Positions 8,994-17,281 of a DNA stretch of 64,000 nt are shown piece by piece. Position 1 is the stretch's first letter; each line of letters opens with the position of its first letter. This DNA is from Bog-532 sp963830385. GTDB taxonomy: Bacteria; Actinomycetota; Actinomycetes; Streptosporangiales; Streptosporangiaceae. The notes under the pieces are model-generated. The model saw only the letters and a program-made list of their open reading frames with translations, searched no databases and had not been told where the DNA came from. Both the position numbers and the translations under genes were made by a program. The stretch spans positions 620,001-684,000 of the forward strand of contig CAWHMD010000005.1 in NCBI GenBank assembly GCA_963830385.1, written 5' to 3'.

Positions 8994-10259
8994 CTACGCC
9001 GGGGTGGTGGCGTAGCGGCCCATCACGGTCGCGATGAGCTGCGGGGAGAGCTGCTGCCCGGCGGTGATCATGTCGTGCAGGTCGCGGAAATACTGGACGT
9101 ACAGGTCGGGCGTGAACGTGTTCAGCAGCACCAGCGGCACGTCGCCGGGGTTGGCGAACGTGTGCGGAGCGCCGGGCGGGACCATGACCAGCGAGCCGGC
9201 CGGAGCGTCGTAGGACTTCTCCCCCACGGTGAACCTGGCCGTCCCGGTCACCACGTAGAACCCCTCGTCGTGGCGGGCATGCCGGTGCTGGGGTGGCCCG
9301 TCGGTGTGCGCGGCCACGGTGATCTCCCCCAGCCCGATCCGGTGGCCGGTGTGGCGGCCGTCCTCGAGGATGCGCATCTGGGTCGGCGGCGGCAGCAGCG
9401 TGTCGCCCTCGTCCGGGCCGATCACCGACACCTCGGCCGGGCCGGGGTCGGTGTGCGTGAACAGGAAGTCCTGGAGCAGGCGCAGCATCGTGCCGGGGGT
9501 CTCCAGCTGCGGCAGGTGCCCGGCCTGGGAGACGAGCTGGAACTCGGCGCCGGGGATGGCCCGGGTGTAGGCCAGCCCCTGCTCCGCTGGGATCATGCGG
9601 TCGGCGGCGCCCCAGACGACCAGCACCGAGGCGGCGATCGCGGGCAGCCGGTCCAGCAGGGTCGGGTCGGCCATGGTGGTACCGGCGTAGACCCTGAGTG
9701 CCGCCTGGTTGGCGGCCATCGCCGCCTTGGCCTGGTCGGGAAGCTGGTCCACGTCGATCCGGAACTTGTCCGGCTGGTAGTAGCTGAGGTCGAAGACCTG
9801 GTCCATCGTCAGCGAGAAGAAGTCGGCGGTCGGGGCGGCGTCGAGCCGCAGGCCGGCCGCGTCGGACAGCACCACCGCGGCCACCCGCGGGCTGTTCAGG
9901 ATCGCGATCTCGGCCGCGATCCAGCCGCCGATCGAGTTCCCGATGACGGTCACCCCGGTCAGTTCCAGCTGGTCGAGCAGGGCCACGTACAGCTGGGCGA
10001 GCCCGGCGATGGTGGTCAGCTGGTCCGGGCGCGGCGTGCCGCCGAAGCCGGGGTGCACCGGGGTGAGTACCCGGGCCGGCTCCGACCCGGCCAGCAGCTC
10101 GGCGAAGCCGTCGACCGACTGGGGCCCGGCACCGCCGTGGAGCAACATATAGGGGCGTCCCTCGCCGCGGGTGGTGACGGTGACGGGCACGGTGCCGAGG
10201 CCGGCGACCGGGACCTCGTAGGTGGCGGTGGCGGTGACGGGGGTGTCAGTGGCAGGCAT
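8994..10259 (-). CDS. Alpha/beta hydrolase fused to a cupin domain
   Basis: 421 residues. Residues 1-265 are an alpha/beta hydrolase: oxyanion 'HGGAG' near 41, nucleophile S109 in 'VIGNSIGGW', acid Asp in 'VVWGAADRMIP' and catalytic His in 'SQAGHLPQLE'. Residues about 285-415 form a cupin with metal-ligand motif 'PQHRHARHDEGFYVVTG' and second motif 'PPGAPHTFANPG'. The two halves may act on one substrate, or the cupin may serve as a sensor; the substrate is unknown. The start at 10259 has GGAG six bases upstream. An upstream ATG at 10292 falls inside the operator-like repeat and is not preferred. Confidence 0.85.
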   Translation of the reverse strand: MPATDTPVTATATYEVPVAGLGTVPVTVTTRGEGRPYMLLHGGAGPQSVDGFAELLAGSEPARVLTPVHPGFGGTPRPDQLTTIAGLAQLYVALLDQLELTGVTVIGNSIGGWIAAEIAILNSPRVAAVVLSDAAGLRLDAAPTADFFSLTMDQVFDLSYYQPDKFRIDVDQLPDQAKAAMAANQAALRVYAGTTMADPTLLDRLPAIAASVLVVWGAADRMIPAEQGLAYTRAIPGAEFQLVSQAGHLPQLETPGTMLRLLQDFLFTHTDPGPAEVSVIGPDEGDTLLPPPTQMRILEDGRHTGHRIGLGEITVAAHTDGPPQHRHARHDEGFYVVTGTARFTVGEKSYDAPAGSLVMVPPGAPHTFANPGDVPLVLLNTFTPDLYVQYFRDLHDMITAGQQLSPQLIATVMGRYATTPA

Positions 10260-10277
10260 GAAGGCTCCGAATTCGTA

Positions 10278-10340
10278 AGAGTGAACTCTCATGAGGGAGT
10301 CTAGAGAGTGCTGGTTCTTTATGCAAGTTGACTCTCATGA
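10278..10340. promoter_or_regulatory. Paired operator-like repeats upstream of the hydrolase-cupin gene
   Basis: GTGAACTCTCATGA (10281-10294) and GTTGACTCTCATGA (10327-10340) are direct repeats 46 bases apart. The first lies within the inverted repeat AGAGT-GA-ACTCT (10278-10289). Their placement directly ahead of the translation start suggests binding sites for a repressor or activator. Confidence 0.6.
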
Positions 10341-10424
10341 ACCGAGGGGTGAGCCGGTGGTTTCGCGTTGGGTCAGGCCGGTCCGCGGTGTGTGCGCGGG
10401 TGCGAGCTCTGGCCAACCGGCCCA

Positions 10425-10475
10425 AATGCGGCATCGCGCAGGTTCTAGCCAGCCCGAATGCGGCATCGCGCAGGT
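10425..10475. repeat. 19-bp direct repeat pair
   Basis: AATGCGGCATCGCGCAGGT occurs exactly at 10425-10443 and 10457-10475, 32 bases apart (three helical turns). Each copy contains the dyad TGCG-N6-CGCA. It lies between the hydrolase-cupin promoter and the 3' end of the LuxR gene, so it could be a second regulator site. Confidence 0.7.
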
Positions 10476-10555
10476 ACGGATCCGCAGGGGGCTGAGGCCG
10501 CTGTGACTCAGGTGGTTGGAGGGGCGGCAGGCGAGCGCGGAAGGCGTGACAGGGA

Positions 10556-11332
10556 CTACAGGTCGCGGTCGGGGAAGGCGCGCAGGACCGCCGCCGTGCG
10601 GCTGGACACGCCGAGCCGGGCGTAGATGTTCTCCAGGTGGGTGCGCACGGTGCCCTCGGCCAGGCCGAGGCGGCGGGCGATCTGGGTGTTGGTGTGCCCG
10701 TCGGCGACCAGGTGCAGCAGGGTGGTCTGGCGGGGCGTGAGCTGGGCACCCTGGGCGCGGCGGCGTTCGGCGTCGAGGTAGGCGTGGTGCAGGTGCGGCC
10801 GGATCAGGGTGAGGAGGGCCCGGTCGCGTTCGGAGAAGTCGCCGCCGGAGAAGCGGAAAAGGTACAACCGGACGGTCCGGCCGGGTCCGCGGCTCGGCCC
10901 CGGCGGCTCGGGCAGGCACAGCTGAAGCTCGTGGCGGATGCCCTGCGGCCGGTATACCTCGGCGTACATGCCGCTGGACCGCCACTGCCGGTCCGAGTAG
11001 AAGTCGGCGATCTTCACGACGCTGCGCAGGTCACCGCTGCGGTCCGGGTAACTGCAGGGCTCGCTGTCCCAGTAATGCCGCCAGTGCGCCCGGTCCAGCT
11101 CCCCGTCGGGCGCCTGCTCGTCGCCGTCGTCCGGGATCGCCTGGACGAACCAGCTGTCCTGGCGGACGCTGTCGAACCCCTGAAACTGCACGAGGTCGCA
11201 GGGAATCTGGCCGCGGAGGTCGCCGAGCAGCGACGGCGGCAGGCCGTGGGCCGGAAGGTCCGCGCGCTCGGCGGTGACGATCGCCGCCAGCCGGCACAGG
11301 TCGGCTTCGCTGGCGGTCAGGGAACTGCCCAT
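10556..11332 (-). CDS. LuxR-type HTH transcriptional regulator
   Basis: About 258 residues. The C-terminal GerE helix-turn-helix spans about 200-255 ('LTPRQTTLLHLVADGHT', 'LGLAEGTVRTHLENIYAR', 'VSSRTAAVLRA'). The N-terminal ~190 residues have no receiver-type Asp pocket and look like a GAF-like sensory domain with several Trp/Tyr residues, so the signal is probably a small molecule. The ATG at 11332 is preferred over a frame extension to 11566, which would run through the divergent small-protein gene. Its target could be the neighbouring hydrolase-cupin gene with its paired repeats (inference). Confidence 0.85.
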   Translation of the reverse strand: MGSSLTASEADLCRLAAIVTAERADLPAHGLPPSLLGDLRGQIPCDLVQFQGFDSVRQDSWFVQAIPDDGDEQAPDGELDRAHWRHYWDSEPCSYPDRSGDLRSVVKIADFYSDRQWRSSGMYAEVYRPQGIRHELQLCLPEPPGPSRGPGRTVRLYLFRFSGGDFSERDRALLTLIRPHLHHAYLDAERRRAQGAQLTPRQTTLLHLVADGHTNTQIARRLGLAEGTVRTHLENIYARLGVSSRTAAVLRAFPDRDL

Positions 11333-11452
11333 GCTCGTCACGGTACGCCGGGACCTCCCGGCCTGGACATACGTAAATCGTCGGATAGCGGCAACGGCCG
11401 CGGCCTGCCGACACTGGCCGGGACCGATTGCGCTCGAACGAAGGAGAACACC

Positions 11453-11758
11453 ATGCACCGCATGAAGCGCATCCGCCGGGCCGCCGCCATGCTGGCCGGG
11501 CTGGCCCTCGTCTGGGTGGGGCTGGCCGGGGCCGCACCGGCGGCGTTCGCCATGATCCCGTCCCACGGCGGTACCGGCGGCCCGCCGGTGCCCGCTAGCC
11601 CGGCCACCGGAGTGGCCCGCACCGTCGTCGTCGGCGGCATGCCCGGCTGGCAGATCGCCCTGATCGCGGCCGGCGCCGCGCTGCTCGCCGCCGTGCTGGC
11701 GGTGCTGGCCGACCGGGCCCGCACCGCGCGCCGCCAGCTGAGCCCGTCGGCCGCGTGA
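11453..11758 (+). CDS. Small exported single-pass membrane protein
   Basis: 101 residues starting at ATG 11453 with AAGGAG seven bases upstream. A signal sequence ('AAAMLAGLALVWVGLAGAA') is followed by a Gly/Pro-rich linker, one membrane helix ('WQIALIAAGAALLAAVLAVLA') and a short basic tail. No family recognised. It reads divergently from the LuxR gene and its stop codon overlaps the region just before the DUF4242 gene, so the two small genes are probably co-transcribed. Confidence 0.75.
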   Translation: MHRMKRIRRAAAMLAGLALVWVGLAGAAPAAFAMIPSHGGTGGPPVPASPATGVARTVVVGGMPGWQIALIAAGAALLAAVLAVLADRARTARRQLSPSAA

Positions 11759-11769
11759 GGGAGCAGACG

Positions 11770-12015
11770 ATGCCGCGATTCATGGACTTTCATCAGGATC
11801 TGAAGCTGCCCGCCGAGGCGATCGCCCAGATCGCCGACGACACCCGGCACGGGCGGGCCGACCAGTTCGGTGTCCGGCAGGTCGAGCTGTACCGGGGCGA
11901 CGAGGGGGCGGTGTTCTGCCTGCTGGAGGGCCCGGACGAAGAAGCCGTTCGCCGTCACCACGCTGCCCTCGGCGTTCCCTGCGGCGACGTCCACCAGGTG
12001 GATGGCCTCGCCTGA
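11770..12015 (+). CDS. DUF4242 / SCO4226-like small protein
   Basis: 81 residues. 'MPRFMDFHQDLKLPAEAI', a central 'VRQVELYRGDEGAVFCLLEG' strand and 'DEEAVRRHHAALGVP' match the ferredoxin-like DUF4242 family, whose Streptomyces member SCO4226 binds nickel. The histidines are retained in part. ATG at 11770 chosen with GAGGGAG ahead of it; an in-frame GTG overlaps the previous gene. Likely co-transcribed with the small membrane protein upstream. Confidence 0.75.
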   Translation: MPRFMDFHQDLKLPAEAIAQIADDTRHGRADQFGVRQVELYRGDEGAVFCLLEGPDEEAVRRHHAALGVPCGDVHQVDGLA

Positions 12016-12031
12016 TCGCCCTCGCGACCGG

Positions 12032-13678
12032 CTAGCTGACCAATCGTCCCGGCAGCCGGCCGGTCGCGGCGGCGTCGGCCCAGGCGATGGCCCCGTTGAC
12101 CACGACGAGGATGACGCCGGCGGCCAGCGTGGTGGGCGCGTCGTAGGTGGCGCGCTCGATCGGGCCGGGCGGGGTGATCACGCAGAGGTCGGCGGCCATC
12201 CCGGGGGCGATCCGGCCACGGTCACGCAGCCCGAAGGCGTCGGCGGCGTTGGTGGCCAGGTGGCGGACCAGCGTCTGGTAGCCGGGGCCCGGCTCGGGGG
12301 CGGGGCTGGGCGGGGAGGCGGGGATCGCGGGTGGGGTGGGGCCCAGGTAGTAGGGGGCCAGGCGGGCGAAGGCGCCGTAGGCGCGGGGATGGGGGTGCTG
12401 GCCCTGGTAGATGCCGTCGGAGCCGGCGCTGTGGCGGGGGTGGCGGGCCAGCCAGGCCAGGTCGGGCTCGGTGAGGGCCTGGCGGTCCAGGTTGGCGCCG
12501 ACCTGAAGATCCGCACGGGCCAGGAGGTCCAGGGTCCACTCTCCCGGCGGCTCCCCCGGCGACTGGGCGGAACGGGCGGCGGCTTCGGCAATGGAGAGGC
12601 CGGCCAGCGCGCGGTCGGCGGCGGGGAGGGTGGCCAGGTAGACCTGGGCCAGGTACTCGGGGGTGAATCGCTCGCCGGACAGCAGGCGGGCCCGTTGGGC
12701 GGGGTCGGTCAGCGCGGCGACGGTGGCGTCGGGGCCGCCAGCCTGGAGGTCGGGGGGCAGCAACAGCATGGACAGCAGGGTGCTGGAGCGCCGGTAGGGA
12801 TAGGCGTCGAAGGTGAGCGCTACGCCAGCTTGGCCGGCGGCGGTGAAGGCGGGGTCGATATCGGACGGGTGGCCCCACAGATGGCTGGCGTGCACCCGCG
12901 CGCCGGACAGGCGGCCGACCTCGATCAGCTCGGACAGGCCGGCGGCGACGTTCGGGCCGTAGCCGCGCAGGTGGGAGACGTAGGGGCGGTTGGCCGCGGC
13001 CAGGGGCCGGGCCAGGGCGGCCACCTCGGCGGGGTCGCCGTAGCGGCTCGGCAGGTAGTCCAGGCCACTGGACAATCCGGCCGCGCCCTCCGACAGGGCC
13101 TGTTCGACCTGGTGGCGGGCGGCCGCACGCTGCCCGGCGTCCATGGAGTCCGGCGCCAGCCCGGCGACGTTGTGCCGGATCGTGCCCTGGGAGGCGAGCA
13201 CGGCCACGTTCTGGGCCAGGCGGCCCGCGACCGCGGCGGCGTAGCCGGCCACGTCCAGCGGCTCATCGAGCACCCCGTTGACCGGCCCGAAGTAGCGGTT
13301 CAGGTAGGCCAGGGTGGCGGCGCTGGCGCCGATCCAGGACTGCCCGTCCTGGCCCACGACCAGCGTGGTCACCCCCTGGGCGAGCGCGCCGTCGACCCGG
13401 CCGGAGGCCAGCAGCGGTCCCTCGGCGTGGGCGTGGGCGTCGATGAACCCGGGGCACACCACGCTCCCGGGCGGTAGGTCGACGACGGTCGCGCCGTAAC
13501 CGGGGGACGTGGCGACGTTTTCAGGGTTTCCCTGATGGGCGGCCAGGGAGCGGGCACCTTCCGCGGGGGCGTCGCGGACCTCGGCGATCCGGTCCCCCTC
13601 GATCAGTACGTCGGCGCGGCGGGTGGCCACGCCGACGCCGTCGGCCAGCCAGCCGCGGAGCAGGAGTCGGGTGGGCAC
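12032..13678 (-). CDS. D-aminoacylase-like amidohydrolase
   Basis: 548 residues. N-terminal beta-sandwich ('LLLRGWLADGVG', 'VLIEGDRIAEV') leads into 'VVCPGFIDAHAHAEGPLL', the HxH metal motif of the amidohydrolase superfamily. Later features include 'RVHASHLWGHPSD' and 'SAGSDGIYQGQHPHPRAYG', the latter resembling the SDG and HPR segment of N-acyl-D-amino-acid deacylases. Likely hydrolyses an N-acylated amino acid or cyclic amide in the cytosol. It lies three bases from the methyltransferase stop in the same direction, so the two probably share a transcript. Confidence 0.86.
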   Translation of the reverse strand: MPTRLLLRGWLADGVGVATRRADVLIEGDRIAEVRDAPAEGARSLAAHQGNPENVATSPGYGATVVDLPPGSVVCPGFIDAHAHAEGPLLASGRVDGALAQGVTTLVVGQDGQSWIGASAATLAYLNRYFGPVNGVLDEPLDVAGYAAAVAGRLAQNVAVLASQGTIRHNVAGLAPDSMDAGQRAAARHQVEQALSEGAAGLSSGLDYLPSRYGDPAEVAALARPLAAANRPYVSHLRGYGPNVAAGLSELIEVGRLSGARVHASHLWGHPSDIDPAFTAAGQAGVALTFDAYPYRRSSTLLSMLLLPPDLQAGGPDATVAALTDPAQRARLLSGERFTPEYLAQVYLATLPAADRALAGLSIAEAAARSAQSPGEPPGEWTLDLLARADLQVGANLDRQALTEPDLAWLARHPRHSAGSDGIYQGQHPHPRAYGAFARLAPYYLGPTPPAIPASPPSPAPEPGPGYQTLVRHLATNAADAFGLRDRGRIAPGMAADLCVITPPGPIERATYDAPTTLAAGVILVVVNGAIAWADAAATGRLPGRLVS

Positions 13679-13681
13679 CCG

Positions 13682-14371
13682 TCAAGTCTCCGGGTTGGGA
13701 CGGGTGGCGCGGTAGTAGGTGAGGCTGCCGACGCGCTTGGTGAGGTGGCTGGTGACGGCCGTGTCGCTGAAGCCGGCCGCCCGCAGCTGAGCGGGGATGA
13801 CCTCGTCGAAGTTCTCCTGAAGGGCGTCGCGGCGCCGGGCGATGCGGGTCAGGCCGTGCAGGTGGTGGCCATCGCCGCTCAGGTCCATGAGATGCAGGGT
13901 GCCACCGGGGCGGAGCACGCGCAGGACCTCGCGCAGCGACGCCGCCCGCTGGTCCGCGTCGAGGTGGTGGAACATCAGCGCGGACAGCACGCGGTCGAAG
14001 CTGGCGTCGGGGTACGGGAGCTGGTCGGCGAAGCCGCGGTCAAGCCGGAGAGTCAGGCCGGACCGGCGGGCTTTGCGGGCGGCCCGGGCCAGGGCCTTGG
14101 GGTCGGGGTCCAGGCCGGTGACCTCCAGCTCGGGGTGGCTGCGCTTGACCAGCAGGGCGAGGTTGCCGGTGCCGCAGCCGATCTCCAGGACGCGCTGGGC
14201 CGAGCCGAGGCCGGACTGGCCGGCCAGCTGGGCGTGCGCGGCGCCCGCGCCGATCAGGCGGGTGAACGGGTCGTACAGCGGCAGCAGCCAGTCGCGCCCC
14301 ATGCCGGGCAGGTACGGGCGGTCGGATGCCGGGCTGGCCGTGGCCGATGGGCGCGAGTGGGTCTCGTTCAT
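13682..14371 (-). CDS. Class I SAM-dependent methyltransferase
   Basis: 229 residues. Motif I 'VLEIGCGTGNLALLV', acidic loop 'VTGLDPDPKAL', motif 'FDRVLSALMFHHLDAD' and post-motif 'VLRVLRPGGTLHLMDL' define a methyltransf_11/25 fold with a complete SAM site. Acceptor substrate unknown; sequence resembles UbiE-like small-molecule enzymes. It is the first gene of a two-gene unit with the amidohydrolase and is divergent from the AraC regulator. Confidence 0.9.
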   Translation of the reverse strand: MNETHSRPSATASPASDRPYLPGMGRDWLLPLYDPFTRLIGAGAAHAQLAGQSGLGSAQRVLEIGCGTGNLALLVKRSHPELEVTGLDPDPKALARAARKARRSGLTLRLDRGFADQLPYPDASFDRVLSALMFHHLDADQRAASLREVLRVLRPGGTLHLMDLSGDGHHLHGLTRIARRRDALQENFDEVIPAQLRAAGFSDTAVTSHLTKRVGSLTYYRATRPNPET

Positions 14372-14402
14372 GCTTGCCTCCGTAGATGAACCGATGATTG
14401 GT

Positions 14403-14430
14403 CGTTATTCGATTAATATTCGAAGCAACG
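14403..14430. promoter_or_regulatory. AT-rich inverted repeat between divergent genes
   Basis: CGTTATTCGA (14403-14412) and TCGAAGCAACG (14420-14430) form an inverted repeat with one inserted base around an AT spacer, the most AT-rich part of the gap between the methyltransferase and the AraC gene. A candidate operator for the AraC-type protein. Confidence 0.5.
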
Positions 14431-14460
14431 ACTGGGCTACAGAGCGATTCTTTGGCCGTT

Positions 14461-15408
14461 ATGACACGATCTTTGGTTCCGCTGACCACCGCCCGGCCAA
14501 CCGGGCGGCGGGTCGACGGCGCGCCGGTGTTCGAGTTCGTCCGCTCCCCGGCCGCGCCGCCGGTCAGCGTGCTGCGGTTCCCGGCCGACGAGCTGCCGGA
14601 GGTGCACCAGCGCCTCGATCACGCCCACGTCCACGACTTCCTGGTGCTGGCCTACTTCGAGCGCGGGGCCGGCCGCTTGCGCCTGGGCGCGCGGGAGTGG
14701 CCGCTGAGCAGCGGTGACGCGTTTGTGGTGGCGCCCGGCGAGGTGGTCCGGTTCAGCGGCCACGACCCCGGCCAGCCGGCCGTGGGCTGGTGCGTGTTCT
14801 TCCCGCCCGAGCTGGTCGCGCCCGAACCGCTGGGCGCCGCGCTGGGCTGGCGGGCGCACCCGCTGCTGTACCGGTTCGTGGGGCGGCGGGCCGACGGGGC
14901 GCAGCGGCTGCCGGTCCCCGCGGCCGACCGTGCGACCTGGTCACAGTCTGTGCAGGCGATCGAGACGGAGCTGCGCGAGCCCCGCGACGGCTCGGCCGAG
15001 GCGGCGCTCGCGCACCTGACCCTGCTGCTGGTCAGCGCGGCCCGGATCTCCGTCGACGTCGGCCAGGACCTGCGGCAGCGGAGCGAGCCGCTGCTGGCGG
15101 CGGTGTTCGAGTTCATCGAGGCGCACTACGGCGAGCCGATCTCGCTGGCGACGGTGGCCGCCGAGGTCGGGCTGACCCCCGGGCACCTGACCACCGTCGT
15201 CCGCCGCAAGACCGGGCGGAGCGTGCAGCGCTGGATCACCGAACGCCGGATGGCCGAGGCCCGGCGGCTGCTGCGCACCACCGACCTCACCGTCGAGGCG
15301 GTCGCCACCCGGACCGGTTACCGGCAGGCCAGCTTCTTCATCAGGCAGTTCCGGCGCGACCACGCGGTCACGCCGGCTGCCTGGCGGAGCCAGAGCCGGG
15401 TCACCTGA
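14461..15408 (+). CDS. AraC-family transcriptional regulator
   Basis: 315 residues from ATG 14461. An N-terminal AraC-type cupin ligand-binding domain ('HQRLDHAHVHDFLVLAYFER', 'DAFVVAPGEVVRFSG') precedes the two-helix-turn-helix DNA-binding domain ('ISLATVAAEVGLTPGHLT', 'RMAEARRLLRTTDLTVEAV', 'RQASFFIRQFRRDH'). Its place beside the arabinoside island suggests sugar sensing, but divergence from the methyltransferase/amidohydrolase pair makes those genes equally good targets. Confidence 0.9.
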   Translation: MTRSLVPLTTARPTGRRVDGAPVFEFVRSPAAPPVSVLRFPADELPEVHQRLDHAHVHDFLVLAYFERGAGRLRLGAREWPLSSGDAFVVAPGEVVRFSGHDPGQPAVGWCVFFPPELVAPEPLGAALGWRAHPLLYRFVGRRADGAQRLPVPAADRATWSQSVQAIETELREPRDGSAEAALAHLTLLLVSAARISVDVGQDLRQRSEPLLAAVFEFIEAHYGEPISLATVAAEVGLTPGHLTTVVRRKTGRSVQRWITERRMAEARRLLRTTDLTVEAVATRTGYRQASFFIRQFRRDHAVTPAAWRSQSRVT

Positions 15409-15411
15409 GTT

Positions 15412-15537
15412 CTACTTCAGGCCGGTGCCGGCGACGCCTTCGACGATCTGGCGCTGGGCCAGGAGGAAGACGAAGACCAGGGGCAGCGAGCCGAGGACGG
15501 CCTCGGCCATCTGGAGGGCGTTGATGATGCCGACGCC
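15412..15537 (-). pseudogene. C-terminal remnant of a MalG-type ABC permease
   Basis: The minus strand encodes 41 residues and a TAG, including 'MAEAVLGSLPLVFVFLL' and 'QRQIVEGVAGTGLK'. This is the final membrane helix and tail of a carbohydrate permease, clearly homologous to the C-terminus of the intact permease at 17282-18163 ('VVFLLFQRQIVEGIATTGIK'). Nothing upstream continues the frame, so it is a 3' fragment. It marks the left edge of the arabinoside island. Confidence 0.8.
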
Positions 15538-15738
15538 GTCGGTCACGGTCCCGGGGCCGGCCGAGCTGGACACCCCGGAGGCTGAGGCGTCCGCCTGGGT
15601 TCCGGGCCCGCAGACGCCCGCCTGGGGCGGCCCGGCGACCGTCCAGAAGCAGGTACCCGAAGCCGTGGCCGAGGACCTGGAGGCCGGGCTTTAACGCAGA
15701 GCGGCCCCGGTGTTAAGCACGGCTTGCAAGAGGCATTG
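15538..15738. other. Non-coding or relic sequence at the island edge
   Basis: Between the permease fragment and the GH51 3' end. A plus-strand frame ending at 15694 reads acidic, Pro/Ala-rich residues and ends 'AVAEDLEAGL'; it looks like the tail of some unrelated gene but cannot be identified. No hairpin of note was seen. Confidence 0.35.
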
Positions 15739-17256
15739 TTACGCCGCCCCGGAGCGGACAGTGCCGCGGAGCCGCAGCATGTTCCAGGACAGCGCCGGCA
15801 GGGCTACTTCCAGCACGCCGTCCTGCACGGGAAGTTCAGGTCCGGCGCGCGGGACGATCCGGTCCGGCGCGTCCTGGATGTTGGCCGCGGACGGTTCGTC
15901 GTCGCCGAGATAGGTGTGGTGCGCGACGCGCAGCGCGGGCAACGAGCGCACGTCGATCGTGACCGGCAGTGGCTCGTGGGCGTCGCGGTTCACCGCGAAC
16001 AGCGTCAGCTCGTCGCCGGAGTCGGACAGCACGGCGACCGCGTCGGCCTTCGGCACCGCGCCAAAGGCCGGCGTGTGGTATTCCGGCGCGGTGACCGGTG
16101 TCCGCAGCACCGTTCCCCGGCCGTGCTTGCTGGTCAGCGCGAACGGGTGGAATATCGTCTGCCGCCAGGCCCGGCCGCCCGGCTCGGACCGGATCGCCCC
16201 GATCGCGTTCACCAGCTGGGCCAGGCACGCCATGCGGACCCGGTCGGCGTGCCGGAGCAGACTGATCAGCAGGTTGCCGACCACGACCGCGTCGGTCAGG
16301 TCGTAGGTGTCCTCGATCAGCCGCGGCGCCCGTGCCCATTCGCCTTCGGGCTGGTGGCCCATCGTGTGCCAGACGTTCCACTCGTCGAACGACAGGTTGA
16401 TCCGCTTGGCGTGGCGGCCCTTGGCCCGGACGTGATCGGCCGTGGCCACGAGGGCTTCGATGAAGCTGTCCATGCCGGTGGCGCAGGCCAGGAAACTAGC
16501 CCGGTCATGCTCGCGCTCGGTGTAATAGGAGTGCATCGAAATGTAGTCGACGTGCTCGTAGCAGTGCCCGAGCACGGTCGCCTCCCAGTCGCCGAAGCTC
16601 GGCATGTACGCGTTCGAGGATCCGCACGCGACGAGCTCGATGGCCGGGTCGACCAGTCGCATCGCCTTGGCCGTTTCCGCCGCGATCCGGCCGTACTCGT
16701 CGGCCGTCTTGTGACCGATCTGCCAGTCGCCGTCCATCTCGTTGCCCAGGCACCACACCCGCACGTCGTGCGGCTCGGCGGTGCCGTTCTTCACCCGCTG
16801 GTCGGACCAGTACGTGCCGCCGGGATGGTTGCAGTATTCCACCAGCCGCGCCGCGGCGTCCGGGCCCCTGGTGCCGAGGTTCACCGCCAGCATCGGCGCT
16901 GAGCCCACCCGGCGGGCCCAGGCGCAGAACTCGTCCGTGCCTACCGTGTTCGGCTCGATGGAATGCCAGGCCAGGTCCAGCCGCGTCGGCCGTTCCTCGA
17001 CCGGGCCGATGCCGTCCTCCCAGCGGTAGCCGGACACGAAGTTCCCGCCCGGGTAGCGGATGATCGGCACGCCGAGCTCTCGCGTCAGGTCGGCGACGTC
17101 CTCCCGGAACCCGTGCTGGTCGGCGCTCGGATGATCCGGCTCGTAGATGCCGGTGTAGACGCAGCGGCCGAGATGCTCGACGAACGAGCCGTACACCCGG
17201 GGATCCACGTGTCCGACCCGGAAGGCCGGATCTACGGTGATACGTGCCTCGGACAC
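15739..17256 (-). CDS. GH51 alpha-L-arabinofuranosidase (copy 1)
   Basis: 505 residues without signal peptide, so cytosolic, the normal size for GH51. 'YGSFVEHLGRCVYTGIYEP' and 'IIRYPGGNFVSGYRWEDG' are family signatures. Acid/base E173 lies in 'WCLGNEMDGDW' and nucleophile E292 in 'LSFDEWNVW'. It removes arabinofuranosyl groups from imported oligosaccharides. Last gene of the ABC-importer operon, 25 bases after the MalG-type permease, which supports import followed by intracellular hydrolysis. Confidence 0.95.
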   Translation of the reverse strand: MSEARITVDPAFRVGHVDPRVYGSFVEHLGRCVYTGIYEPDHPSADQHGFREDVADLTRELGVPIIRYPGGNFVSGYRWEDGIGPVEERPTRLDLAWHSIEPNTVGTDEFCAWARRVGSAPMLAVNLGTRGPDAAARLVEYCNHPGGTYWSDQRVKNGTAEPHDVRVWCLGNEMDGDWQIGHKTADEYGRIAAETAKAMRLVDPAIELVACGSSNAYMPSFGDWEATVLGHCYEHVDYISMHSYYTEREHDRASFLACATGMDSFIEALVATADHVRAKGRHAKRINLSFDEWNVWHTMGHQPEGEWARAPRLIEDTYDLTDAVVVGNLLISLLRHADRVRMACLAQLVNAIGAIRSEPGGRAWRQTIFHPFALTSKHGRGTVLRTPVTAPEYHTPAFGAVPKADAVAVLSDSGDELTLFAVNRDAHEPLPVTIDVRSLPALRVAHHTYLGDDEPSAANIQDAPDRIVPRAGPELPVQDGVLEVALPALSWNMLRLRGTVRSGAA

Positions 17257-17281
17257 AAGTCTCCCTAACTGACTACTTGGC

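Noticed and set aside
10333..11566. Extended frames through the LuxR gene and the small-protein gene
   Set aside because: They cross divergent genes with clear starts and ribosome sites.
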